Source: Alkalinema sp. CACIAM 70d (GTDB lineage: Bacteria > Cyanobacteriota > Cyanobacteriia > Leptolyngbyales > Leptolyngbyaceae). From it: a DNA stretch of 64,000 nt. The stretch is taken from positions 1 to 64,000 of the forward strand of contig MUGG01000069.1 in the NCBI GenBank assembly GCA_002148405.1, in the 5' to 3' direction. Shown here one piece after another: positions 18,148 through 26,511 of this stretch. The notes under the pieces were generated by a model. It had not been told where the DNA came from. It saw only the letters and a program-made list of their open reading frames with translations, and did no database searches. Every line of letters starts with the position of its first letter. The stretch's first letter is position 1. A program made the translations under genes and the position numbers.

Positions 18148-18648
18148 TTACTGGTCAGAATCTACCTGATTTTTCAGGGTTTGCCACACTGACAGCACGC
18201 CATCTACCCAACCTTGAGCAAAAACAATGCGACTTTGTGAATCAACTTCCAGCAAATGAGCAAAGTCAGGATCATGAAGTCGAGCTTGCTGAGGATAATT
18301 TTTGAAATCCAGGAACCCCCAGAGATGGTCTAGGACATCTTCATCTAGATGAGCCGCAACAGGATTCACTCTCTCAAAGTGCCGAAAGTCTTTGTAGGAA
18401 AGCGATGAGCTAGAGCGAATCCCCAATTCAAACCCCTCTTGTTGAACCTTGTGGAGAAGGACAGTCTTTTCTGCCCGCAGGCGTTCAACTAAATTGGTGG
18501 TTTCTGTTGCTTGAATCTTCAGTTCTTGAGTAATGACAGCCATTTCTAAGGCCTCCTGGCAAACTGCCGAAATATTGAAATGTTGCTTAACGGGTTGAAG
18601 CCGTTCAAACAGTTCATCTGGTACCGCGATGGTGACTCTTTGACTCAT
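18148..18648 (-). CDS. Ribbon-helix-helix-type protein, possible regulator
   Basis: A 166-residue protein from the ATG at 18648, which follows a strong GGAGGAAGTG ribosome binding site. The N-terminus MSQRVTIAVPDELFERLQPV, followed by helices with SAVCQEALEMAV, fits a ribbon-helix-helix DNA-binding fold (beta strand, then two helices). A coiled-coil segment follows (about 45-80), then a C-terminal domain rich in aromatic residues (DHLWGFLDFKNY, FAQGWVDGVLSVWQTL) that I do not recognise. Two inverted repeats upstream (18721-18763 and 18808-18837) are plausible operators. No toxin gene is adjacent, so an antitoxin role is not supported. Confidence 0.6.
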   Translation of the reverse strand: MSQRVTIAVPDELFERLQPVKQHFNISAVCQEALEMAVITQELKIQATETTNLVERLRAEKTVLLHKVQQEGFELGIRSSSSLSYKDFRHFERVNPVAAHLDEDVLDHLWGFLDFKNYPQQARLHDPDFAHLLEVDSQSRIVFAQGWVDGVLSVWQTLKNQVDSDQ

Positions 18649-18720
18649 CACTTCCTCCCTGAAACCGTACACTCTTATACGATATTCCAAAAATTGCATA
18701 AAAAGCAGCAAGGACAATAT

Positions 18721-18763
18721 TTGTTACATAACATACAGATTCTTCTGGAAAAGTATGTAACAA
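18721..18763. promoter_or_regulatory. Inverted repeat upstream of RHH gene
   Basis: TTGTTACATA (18721-18730) is the exact inverse complement of TATGTAACAA (18754-18763), separated by 23 bp. It lies about 73-115 bp upstream of the ribbon-helix-helix gene, in the region expected for an operator. Confidence 0.55.
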
Positions 18764-18807
18764 AATAACATCTACAATAAACTGCATAACCTAGAAGCGT
18801 CAGAAAA

Positions 18808-18837
18808 CGATGTACACCGAAAAAACGGTGTACATCG
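18808..18837. promoter_or_regulatory. Perfect 12-bp-arm palindrome, operator-like
   Basis: CGATGTACACCG and CGGTGTACATCG flank six A. A further ATGTACAC half site occurs at about 18847. The repeated GTGTACAT word and its place upstream of a predicted DNA-binding protein suggest a cooperative operator. Confidence 0.6.
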
Positions 18838-19023
18838 AGAAAATAATGTACACAGATAGTGCAAATGTATTTAGACGTGGTGTCGAATCGGACAACACCA
18901 TCAGAGAATCCAGTCATTCCCAACACTGCCTAAGATCTTGAGAAATACCTCGATCTCAGGTCATGGTGCGTGGTCAGGCTTAGATTGCCTAGTCAAGTTA
19001 GGGGGATTGCATCAAAAGCACCC

Positions 19024-21909
19024 CTAAAACCCTTGTAATTGTGCCTCCAACGTCTTCGTAATTCGATCGCGGGCTTCCTCTAAATGCGCCAGGGTATACA
19101 CATCCTTCTCATCTATCCGCTTCAAGCCTCGGCTAATGCCGTCCCGCAGTTTCTTTAGCTCATACCGCGCAACGGTCTGGGCATCCTCCGGCACATACAC
19201 CTGCCGCAGTACAATTCCCACCATTGTATTCAGGTATTCTCGTTGCAGGGCTCGCCGCAGACCCGACAGCTTCAGGGTATCCCCCGCTTGCACCACATCA
19301 CCCCAAATGCTGTCTTGAATTGTGTCAAACAGTTCCGGAATCGTTAGGGTTTGTTCTGGGTTCTTTAATTCCCCATCCCGCAGGCGTGACAAGCGATCGT
19401 AGGACATCAAGTCATACATCACGATCATCTGTAAGAACAACACATTATCAAGAATGGGATAATCCAACTTGAAAATAGCAGGATTTGCGCCCCAATGTTC
19501 CCAGCGAGAGGGGGCTAACTTATTCAACAACATTGGCGAGAATTGAAATGCTTTTTCATTGAACACATTGGTTCGAATTAATTCCAACGCCTTGCGTTGA
19601 TCTGCTAACGTTACCGCTTCAAACGGCAAACGGCCTTTGGCATCCCCGTAGCGCGATCGATTGAAATATTGCCCCCCCACATAATTCGTTAAAAACGAAG
19701 CATATTGGAAGTAATAGCCAAACACCGCATTAAACGCCACCCGCACATCATTAAAACTACCGCCCTGTAAGGGATAGCGTTTATCAATGCGCTGCCACAT
19801 GGCGCGGGCATTGTCCATTTGCCACTGGGAATAGGTCAGCAAATCGCTACTCATATCAAAGACATTCACCTTCGGATTGAGGCCCGAAAAGACATCTTCA
19901 TCGGTTGAGAAGGCTAAATCCGGTTCCGCCGATCGAGCCGCAATTTTATTCAAAAAATCCCGTTCCCCGATCGTCGTTGTAGCATCACTGGTTTTATAGC
20001 CGTATTCGATCGCCCATTCGTCGTAGGGCCCAATGCGATGGGTGTAATAATCCCCCTGGGGCGTTCCCTGGGGCGCTAAATTGACGGCGTTGTAATCCAT
20101 CACAGAACCCACGAGTCCGCGTTTACGGGTGATTTCCGGATTATTCAATTCCTCCGGCTTCAGCATGGCACTCGCCTGGAAATTATGGCGCAAGCCCAAG
20201 GTATGGCCCACTTCATGGGCAATCAATTCCCGCAAAAAGTCATTGACATACTTCGTCATTTCCGGGCTGCTCGGCAGCATATTTTGCATCAGCGACAGGG
20301 ACATATGCCCCACCGCAAACTGCTGGGCTCCTTCCAGGCCATAGCACAGATCCTGGTAGGCAATTTGGTGGGAACTAAAGCGTAGTCGCGGCAATTTCTT
20401 AGTTTGCAACTCCTTTTGGTTACGTTGCTTGAGCGATCGACCGCGAGGACCATAGTTGCACAGGTTGGCATTCCCCGTTAGTTGGGCTGCAAAGGGTAAA
20501 TTGCTTTCCTGGTTCTGTTCCACCAGGGTGCGGAACTCATTTTTCAGAAAGCGAACGAAATTCGCATCCACCAACACATCCGCATCCAAAATTTCGCCCG
20601 TCAAGGGATTCACCCGCGAGGGCCCGAGGGCAAAGCCACCATCCGTAGAGGCAAACCAACGAATCGTGTTATAGCGCACATCCGCCGGATCCCAGTCGGC
20701 ATTGTCTGGCATTTGTTTGGCTTCGATCGCATCCTTAAAGCCAATTTTCTCAAACGCCTGATTCCACATCAGAATGCCATCGCGAATTGCCTCCCGGTAC
20801 TCCTTGGGCACCGTATTTTCGATCCAAAACGTAATAGGCTTCTTCGGAGGCGATAGCTCGGCTTTAGAATCGGCTTTTTCCAAGTGCCAACGGTTGATAT
20901 ACCGCACGAAGGGGAGACGCGGCGTATCGTCGGAAAAATCCTGGAACGCTGTGATGAAATAGCCCACCCGATCGTCGGCGAGGCGAGGACGGTAGGCTGG
21001 ATTGGCAGGCAGGCTAGACAGGCTATAGCGCACCTTGAGGTCAAAGGCACGGCTATCCGGCACATTGTTGATAAAGGCTGGCATATCCATGCCCCCCATA
21101 CCGCCGCTGTAGCCATAAACGGACTCAATTTCCAGATTTTGCGGAAAGGGTTTGATGCTGCCAAAGTAAGTCCGACTCTGATCGATCGTGTAGGGACTGC
21201 CCAAAAAGGCGATCAGCATTGGCGTAATGCCCGGTAAATCCGTCAGCAGTAGGGGATTGAGTTCCACCACCACCGCTTGATTGGTTTTGTTCAAGCTGCG
21301 AATGGGCAAGGCTTCCAAGACAGAATCGCTGAACGATCGCTGCACCACCCCTTGAATGGGTGTTCCCGCTGTCGCCCGGAAATAGGTGTTGGGAATCACG
21401 AACTGCACGGTATTATTCACCCGCCGCAGGGTGAACATAAAATCCCCCAAGGGCATGCCGCTGTAAAGAGCGCTTTCCCCAATCCCAGAGGCCAGGGTCA
21501 TTGCCGCCAAATAATTCTGATTGAACTGCTCGGGGCTCACTTCCATGAATAGTTTGCCCGTCTTCTCGTTGCGATAGAGGGTAAACAGCCCCTCTAGTTT
21601 CTTCGTATCTTTGGTTAATTGTTCTAAGGGCATCAAGGGTGGCCCTTCGCTGCTGTCTCCCGGCGGTTTCCGGGGTTGCTCTCCCTCCGAGGGGCCCTTG
21701 GGTAGGGAATGGCCTTGGGCGGCAGTCCGGGATGCCTTCGGGACAGGCTTGGAGAGTGGCTTTTGCAATCCAGCGGAGATCGGTGGCGTAGTTGCACTGG
21801 CCCTATCTAACCCAAATGGGTGTAACCCAGGAATTGATTGCCAAGCCACAGGAATCACCACGATCAGGATTCCCAGCAAGAAGCTCAAAACAAAGGAAAG
21901 GCGTTTCAT
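19024..21909 (-). CDS. Large exported zinc metalloprotease (DUF5117-type)
   Basis: A protein of about 961 residues from the ATG at 21909, with a signal peptide or anchor (MKRLSFVLSFLLGILIVVIPV). A low-complexity Pro/Ser/Lys linker follows, then a long body with domains like the DUF5117/DUF5118/DUF4953 metalloproteases. The zinc site is IAHEVGHTLGLRHNF (HExxHxxGLxH, gluzincin/metzincin-like), followed by the Met-containing VGSVMDYNAVN turn. Upstream starts in the same frame (21957) would put extra polar residues ahead of the signal. It is probably envelope-located or secreted, with unknown substrate. It is flanked by the GH116 glucosidase on the same strand. Confidence 0.88.
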   Translation of the reverse strand: MKRLSFVLSFLLGILIVVIPVAWQSIPGLHPFGLDRASATTPPISAGLQKPLSKPVPKASRTAAQGHSLPKGPSEGEQPRKPPGDSSEGPPLMPLEQLTKDTKKLEGLFTLYRNEKTGKLFMEVSPEQFNQNYLAAMTLASGIGESALYSGMPLGDFMFTLRRVNNTVQFVIPNTYFRATAGTPIQGVVQRSFSDSVLEALPIRSLNKTNQAVVVELNPLLLTDLPGITPMLIAFLGSPYTIDQSRTYFGSIKPFPQNLEIESVYGYSGGMGGMDMPAFINNVPDSRAFDLKVRYSLSSLPANPAYRPRLADDRVGYFITAFQDFSDDTPRLPFVRYINRWHLEKADSKAELSPPKKPITFWIENTVPKEYREAIRDGILMWNQAFEKIGFKDAIEAKQMPDNADWDPADVRYNTIRWFASTDGGFALGPSRVNPLTGEILDADVLVDANFVRFLKNEFRTLVEQNQESNLPFAAQLTGNANLCNYGPRGRSLKQRNQKELQTKKLPRLRFSSHQIAYQDLCYGLEGAQQFAVGHMSLSLMQNMLPSSPEMTKYVNDFLRELIAHEVGHTLGLRHNFQASAMLKPEELNNPEITRKRGLVGSVMDYNAVNLAPQGTPQGDYYTHRIGPYDEWAIEYGYKTSDATTTIGERDFLNKIAARSAEPDLAFSTDEDVFSGLNPKVNVFDMSSDLLTYSQWQMDNARAMWQRIDKRYPLQGGSFNDVRVAFNAVFGYYFQYASFLTNYVGGQYFNRSRYGDAKGRLPFEAVTLADQRKALELIRTNVFNEKAFQFSPMLLNKLAPSRWEHWGANPAIFKLDYPILDNVLFLQMIVMYDLMSYDRLSRLRDGELKNPEQTLTIPELFDTIQDSIWGDVVQAGDTLKLSGLRRALQREYLNTMVGIVLRQVYVPEDAQTVARYELKKLRDGISRGLKRIDEKDVYTLAHLEEARDRITKTLEAQLQGF

Positions 21910-21946
21910 GGAGGTGGAGAGAGGAGAACGGAATAGCGATCCCACA

Positions 21947-22136
21947 AAATCTCCCATTTAAAAGGAGATTTGCCAAGAATTGGTTCACATTCCCCCCGTT
22001 TGCTTGGCGTGGCCTCTCCGGAGGGGAGCGGGGGGATGCAGGGGATCGCATCTGGTGCTGCGATCGCTCAATTGGGTGGCAGAGCTATCGCATCGTCACA
22101 GAGATATCTCATTTTCCCACCCCCAACGGGTTCCGT
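21947..22136. other. Spacer between metalloprotease and glucosidase genes
   Basis: About 190 bp with C-rich and G-rich inverted stretches (ATTCCCCCCG and CGGGGGGATG near 21990-22036). They can pair into a hairpin and resemble the dispersed intergenic elements at 13420 and 47078. Confidence 0.4.
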
Positions 22137-24656
22137 CTAACGATCGCCCTCGGAGAATCCGGTCATGACCCCGTAAATGGCCCAAATGGCCATGGCTCGC
22201 AGGTAGTGACTGGCGCGGAAGGTAGCGTTGGCGGTGATGGCTTCCGGCGTGCGGAATTGCAAACCATGATTGTAAATTTGCTTAACAACGGCCTCGGTGA
22301 TTGTCCAGCACTCTCGCCGGAAGTCCATCTGGTAGAGGAATGCCGCCAAGCCAAAGTTAATCCCCGTCCAAACTTCTAGGGGATGGGTGGAGTTGGGATT
22401 TTCGGGGTGGCCGTTGGGTTTGACACCGTTGGCAGCGCCGATCGGCAAGCTGGATTTGCCCAAGGTGCGATCGCCTTCGGAAATGCGACCATCACTGCCG
22501 CTGGCTCCCCCGGCCTCCAGGTAATGGTTAAATTTCACGAAGCAGGCGTCATAGATGGTTTGCAAGGCGGTTTTTGCGCAGTCGGGGGGAACGACATCGG
22601 GCAATTGCAGCAGGCGGGCGTAGAACTGGCCGCAGAGTTGGTCAGCCATCACCACATCGGAACCGGATGCCCGATCGATGCGGTAGTAGGCTCCGTTCCA
22701 CAGTTGGTCATGGTAGACCGATCGGGCATCAGTGAGCCAGTCTTGGAATGTCGCGATCGCAGGCTTGATGGCGGTGGTGTAGGGCGTTTCCGTCTGCGAT
22801 TGCAAAAGAACTTGGCCGACGGCAATCGCCGCTTCCAAGGCCGCAATCCACAACCCACCACAGTAGGCGCTGACGCCCTGAAGTTTCCAATCGTCAAAGG
22901 TCTGATCCGGCGCTCCGCCATTTTCAGGAATGCCATCATTATCGCGATCGAATTGCTTTAGGTAGTGCAACGTTTCCACGATCGCGTCCCAACACTCCGC
23001 TAGAAATTCTCGATCGCTTGCGCCGGTGAGCAAATAATCCCGATAGACTTGCAGCACAAAATCCGACCCCAGATCCTTCCAGAGGTTGCAGTCCTGGTAG
23101 CTGGTGTAGTTGGTCTTTTCCCAGACATGCTCGTTGGGGGCTCCGAGGTCGTGGGGCGTTGCTCCTTTCACCTTTCGCAGGGCATCGGGACTTTCGACCC
23201 CGATCGTGGCGTAGTAGCCAATTTTGCGACGGCGATCGTCCTGTTGGGGAATCGCGCGGGCAAAGGTGGAGATCACGGCTTTTTCTAACTTCGGCCACAG
23301 CATCAACAATGCAAAGGAGCCATAGAGCCGAACATCTAAGCTTTCGTACCAACGATAGTCAATACATTCCAAAACTGCATACTGACCAACGGGATCAAGT
23401 TCACTGGCAGCAGTCCAGAGCGCTCCACCCTGGGTCAGATCGTACAATTCATTGAACAACGCCATTTTGAACCAGTCGGGGAAATCCGGTTGATCGACGA
23501 TCGGCTGTTGCCAAGCTTCGATGCGATCGCGCCAGGTTGCGTAGTGTTTCAGTCCCGTTTTGGCGATCGACCAAGCATTGCTACCCGTGCGGCCAAAGAA
23601 ATCGGTGTAGCGTTTGAAGTAAGTCACGCCCTCCGCAAATTCCATCACCGGAAAATCCCAGGCCAAAATAAATGGGATTTGTCGCGTTTTGCCAGGGCGG
23701 ACAGTGATTTTCACCGCGATCGCGCTACCGATGCGTTCTCCGGCGATCGCAGGGGTTTCATCCTCCACCTGTGCCAACGTGCCATCCGCCGCAAAGGTCT
23801 GCCATAATTCCGACCCATCCCCCGCCGGATTCCAGCGCGTGTGGTAAGTCACTTCGGCTAAGGGATTGAGCAGCGTCGCGATCGACCATTCGCCATCGCC
23901 TTCGGTGGGATTGGTCGGATCGTGACGATTTCCCATAACGATGCCAATGCGGTGTTCGTCGCCGATGAGCTGATTGCAATTTCCAGCACTTTCTCCCAAA
24001 CGCGGCACGTACTCATAAACCGGGCTACCGTCGTCCCGCACCTTCACATCGGGGGATTTGGCCGCATTGGTGAACCAGCCCGCGAGGTTCTCCCAACTCA
24101 GCAGAATGCTAACGGTAATCGGCTCATCGGTGGGATTGTGAATCGTCCAGAGAAAGGCCGCGATCGGGTAGCTGGTTTCCTGGTAGTTCTGGGCCAGGAT
24201 GGGGGAGAATTGCTCGCAGGTGATTTCGGCCTGAAACGGCTGACGGTACTCGAACCAACTGCGGGGATAGAGGGCGGAATAGCAGTTGCCAGGGTTGGGC
24301 GTTTCAGGGGTGAGTCGATCGGTTGCAGCCGGGTACCATTGCCAGGTGGAGAGGCTACCATCGTCCGGGGCAGCAGTGGCGAGGGCGTAGGCTTGGGTGC
24401 CGTTCTGGGTCGCTTCAAAAATGCTGAACTGACAGCCCGCAAAGTTCTGAAAAACGTGTTCACCCCCGTCGATATGCCAGAGGTTAAATTGCCCGTTGGA
24501 GCCACGCCCAATGCAACCTGCTCCAAAGCCGCCCAGCGGTACCCCATGCCATGGCCCATCGTCGAGGTTGCTGGGATAGCGGACGGTGTAGGGGGTGTCC
24601 CAGCCTTGACCGATCGATCGACGCCAAGCACAGGATGGAATGTTCACAGCAGCCAT
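22137..24656 (-). CDS. GH116-family beta-glucosidase/glucosylceramidase-like
   Basis: An 839-residue protein of glycoside hydrolase family 116, relatives of human GBA2, which hydrolyse beta-glucosides and glucosylceramide-type lipids. The N-terminal beta domain starts with GVPLGGFGAGCIGRGSNG (about residues 38-55). The catalytic (alpha/alpha)6 domain has the nucleophile region FNELYDLTQGGALW (Glu about 403) and the acid/base region DQTFDDWKLQGVSAYCGGLW (Asp about 588), both intact. No signal peptide is seen, so it is likely cytoplasmic. The natural substrate is unknown. It is convergent with nothing; the TnpB element lies upstream. Confidence 0.9.
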   Translation of the reverse strand: MAAVNIPSCAWRRSIGQGWDTPYTVRYPSNLDDGPWHGVPLGGFGAGCIGRGSNGQFNLWHIDGGEHVFQNFAGCQFSIFEATQNGTQAYALATAAPDDGSLSTWQWYPAATDRLTPETPNPGNCYSALYPRSWFEYRQPFQAEITCEQFSPILAQNYQETSYPIAAFLWTIHNPTDEPITVSILLSWENLAGWFTNAAKSPDVKVRDDGSPVYEYVPRLGESAGNCNQLIGDEHRIGIVMGNRHDPTNPTEGDGEWSIATLLNPLAEVTYHTRWNPAGDGSELWQTFAADGTLAQVEDETPAIAGERIGSAIAVKITVRPGKTRQIPFILAWDFPVMEFAEGVTYFKRYTDFFGRTGSNAWSIAKTGLKHYATWRDRIEAWQQPIVDQPDFPDWFKMALFNELYDLTQGGALWTAASELDPVGQYAVLECIDYRWYESLDVRLYGSFALLMLWPKLEKAVISTFARAIPQQDDRRRKIGYYATIGVESPDALRKVKGATPHDLGAPNEHVWEKTNYTSYQDCNLWKDLGSDFVLQVYRDYLLTGASDREFLAECWDAIVETLHYLKQFDRDNDGIPENGGAPDQTFDDWKLQGVSAYCGGLWIAALEAAIAVGQVLLQSQTETPYTTAIKPAIATFQDWLTDARSVYHDQLWNGAYYRIDRASGSDVVMADQLCGQFYARLLQLPDVVPPDCAKTALQTIYDACFVKFNHYLEAGGASGSDGRISEGDRTLGKSSLPIGAANGVKPNGHPENPNSTHPLEVWTGINFGLAAFLYQMDFRRECWTITEAVVKQIYNHGLQFRTPEAITANATFRASHYLRAMAIWAIYGVMTGFSEGDR

Positions 24657-24779
24657 GGTTACGGGGTTCAGTACAGAGTTAAGTGACAGGATGACGGATA
24701 AACCGCCTTCAGCATACTGCGAATTGGCGATCCTGGGCAGGGCAACGGCTGACCCGCCCGTCGGCTCCTGAAAACTGGA

Positions 24780-24870
24780 TAGATCAGCAGCTGAATCCTT
24801 TTAAAAAGCAAGAATAGAACAGTAAATAAACTACCCCACCGCATAGGCGGATGGGGTTTTCAGTAGCCCT
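24780..24870 (-). ncRNA. Predicted omega/reRNA scaffold region at element right end
   Basis: In TnpB systems the guide RNA spans the tnpB 3' end and right end, and its 3' tail is the flanking DNA. Here the hairpin at 24834-24856 overlaps the last codons, and the sequence below about 24800 would supply the guide. This is placed by analogy; the boundaries are not visible. Confidence 0.4.
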
Positions 24871-26027
24871 GAGAGATGATCGCTCAAAGAGCAAGCCACT
24901 CCCGAACCTCCAGGCTGGTTTATGACAGCCCCAATCTTGGCAATATTCTTCGCGCCATTTTCATCCGCGTCACCATTCCACCCACAATGACCACACGTAA
25001 ACTGCTTCCCGCTCCGATACGATTCGCCTCGTACCGGATGGATATGGTCGCATTGGTGGCAAGTCTGCGATGTGTAGGCAGGATTCACCATCACTATTTC
25101 AACGCCGTTAGCGATTGCCTTGTATTCGAGAAATTGCCGCAATTGGTAGAACGCCCAACTGTTAGATCTGCGCCGTTCTTTTTTGGCGCGAGGCATCTGG
25201 TTAGTACGTTCTCTAATTCCGGTCAAATCCTCCAAGGCAATCACCATGCCGTTGCTCTTAGCGTGTTGGATGAGTCGATACGAAATGGTGTGGTTCACAT
25301 GCTTCTGAAAGCGTTGCTCCTTCCCCGACAACCGTTTCAACAGATTCCGGACTCGTCTACGGGTGGATCTGGTGCCCTTCGAGGCTTTTTGTTGGAGCTT
25401 GGCTCTCAAGTGGCTGTGATGATCTCGAACCTTCGTGACATCTTTGCCGCTAAACTTCTCTCCTTCAGAGGTAACTGCGATGTCTGTTCTGCCCAAATCG
25501 ACACCCAAAACCTTGTCGCTTTTCTGTGGCTCTGGTGGTTCCGATTCAAGCTGAATGTTGAGGTAGTACTCACCCTTGCGATTCTTTACCAGCGTTGCTG
25601 TTTTAGGGTTCTGCCCTTTCAGCTTCCCGCGCTGGAAATTGCCGATATGCAGCTTGAATCGTTCTCGTTTACCCAGCATGGTGAGAGAAACTGTCCAGTC
25701 TTTTTCACGAAAGCTGAATATTCTCGCATCGTAGGTCGCAGATGTTGGGGTAAAACCTTTCACCTTGCTTCCTTTTTGCTTCGCTGTTTTTCTGTTCCCA
25801 GAAACTCGACGAATCGCGTGAATAGCAAGCTGAGACGACAATCCGAATCGCGCTCTAACGTCCTGGTACACCAACGATTGCATTGCAATCTCATTGGTAA
25901 CTTTTTCAGGAACTTCTTTGTTCACGTATTCGCAAGCATCACAAAACGCCCGCAACGTTTCATCAATCTTGATGACTTGTTGCGGCGTTACTTGAAGCTT
26001 GCAGGATACAGTGAGTACTTGTTTCAT
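24831..26027 (-). CDS. tnpB: TnpB, RNA-guided nuclease of an IS200/IS605-type element
   Basis: TnpB is a transposon-encoded RuvC nuclease guided by an RNA made from the element's right end. From the ATG at 26027 the protein has 398 residues. The RuvC residues are intact: Asp177 in LGVDLGRTD, Glu266 in IALEDLTG, and Asp355 in DADENGAKNI. The zinc ribbon is complete (Cys323, Cys326, Cys345, Cys348). No tnpA is present within several kb, so mobility would need a TnpA in trans. The last codons overlap a hairpin (24834-24856) that should form part of the guide RNA. An alternative upstream start at 26063 runs through a TGAGAATTTCTCA palindrome and is less likely. Confidence 0.93.
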   Translation of the reverse strand: MKQVLTVSCKLQVTPQQVIKIDETLRAFCDACEYVNKEVPEKVTNEIAMQSLVYQDVRARFGLSSQLAIHAIRRVSGNRKTAKQKGSKVKGFTPTSATYDARIFSFREKDWTVSLTMLGKRERFKLHIGNFQRGKLKGQNPKTATLVKNRKGEYYLNIQLESEPPEPQKSDKVLGVDLGRTDIAVTSEGEKFSGKDVTKVRDHHSHLRAKLQQKASKGTRSTRRRVRNLLKRLSGKEQRFQKHVNHTISYRLIQHAKSNGMVIALEDLTGIRERTNQMPRAKKERRRSNSWAFYQLRQFLEYKAIANGVEIVMVNPAYTSQTCHQCDHIHPVRGESYRSGKQFTCGHCGWNGDADENGAKNIAKIGAVINQPGGSGVACSLSDHLSGLLKTPSAYAVG

Positions 26028-26107
26028 GGCTCTAGAATATCTCAATACGTGAGAATTTCTCATGAAGAGATTGTAGAGATTGGGGCTAACGCCCCGTCGC
26101 TATCCCT

Positions 26108-26130
26108 CCCCACCCTATAGAGGGATGGGG
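26108..26130. repeat. Left-end hairpin of the tnpB element
   Basis: CCCCACCCTATAGAGGGATGGGG folds as CCCCA/TGGGG with an inner CCCT/AGGG stem. It matches the right-end hairpin (24834-24856) at 19 of 23 positions. Confidence 0.7.
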
Positions 26131-26511
26131 AATCCCGCGAGGTTGTTGAGAGTTTTAGTACTCAATGTGACTGGTATTTTCTAACAACTTTTCCAGCATT
26201 ATTCATGACATTTTGGGGCATCGAGAAATCTGTTCTTCCCCAGCATTCGCTCGAAAGTCCAAAATTTTTCAGCATTATTTCGTTGAATTCGATACGAATC
26301 CTATTTAATTTTTCTGATACACGAAAAAACATGCAAAAGAGACTCGATCGCCGACCTAACCACGCTCCGTAACGATTCCCGCTATGATAGAAAGACTTTC
26401 CTGAATGTTAATCTTTTTTAAGAATGACCGAAACCGCAAATGCGCCCCTAACTTGGCAACGCCCCCCCCGCGCCGATCGACCAAATCCTCAATGCACCTG
26501 CCTCTCCGACG

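Larger units (their letters stand above)
24790..26150 (-). mobile_element. Solitary tnpB element (IS200/IS605 type), approximate ends
   Basis: The element contains only tnpB. Two 23-bp hairpins of the same form flank it: 24834-24856 at the tnpB 3' end and 26108-26130 upstream of the gene. They are identical at 19 of 23 positions and share the same orientation, as expected for left- and right-end recognition hairpins. Exact ends cannot be fixed because these elements leave no target duplication. Confidence 0.65.

Noticed and set aside
24876..26120. Long + strand open frame of 414 codons
   Set aside because: Antisense to tnpB, whose catalytic motifs are clear; no family resemblance in this frame.
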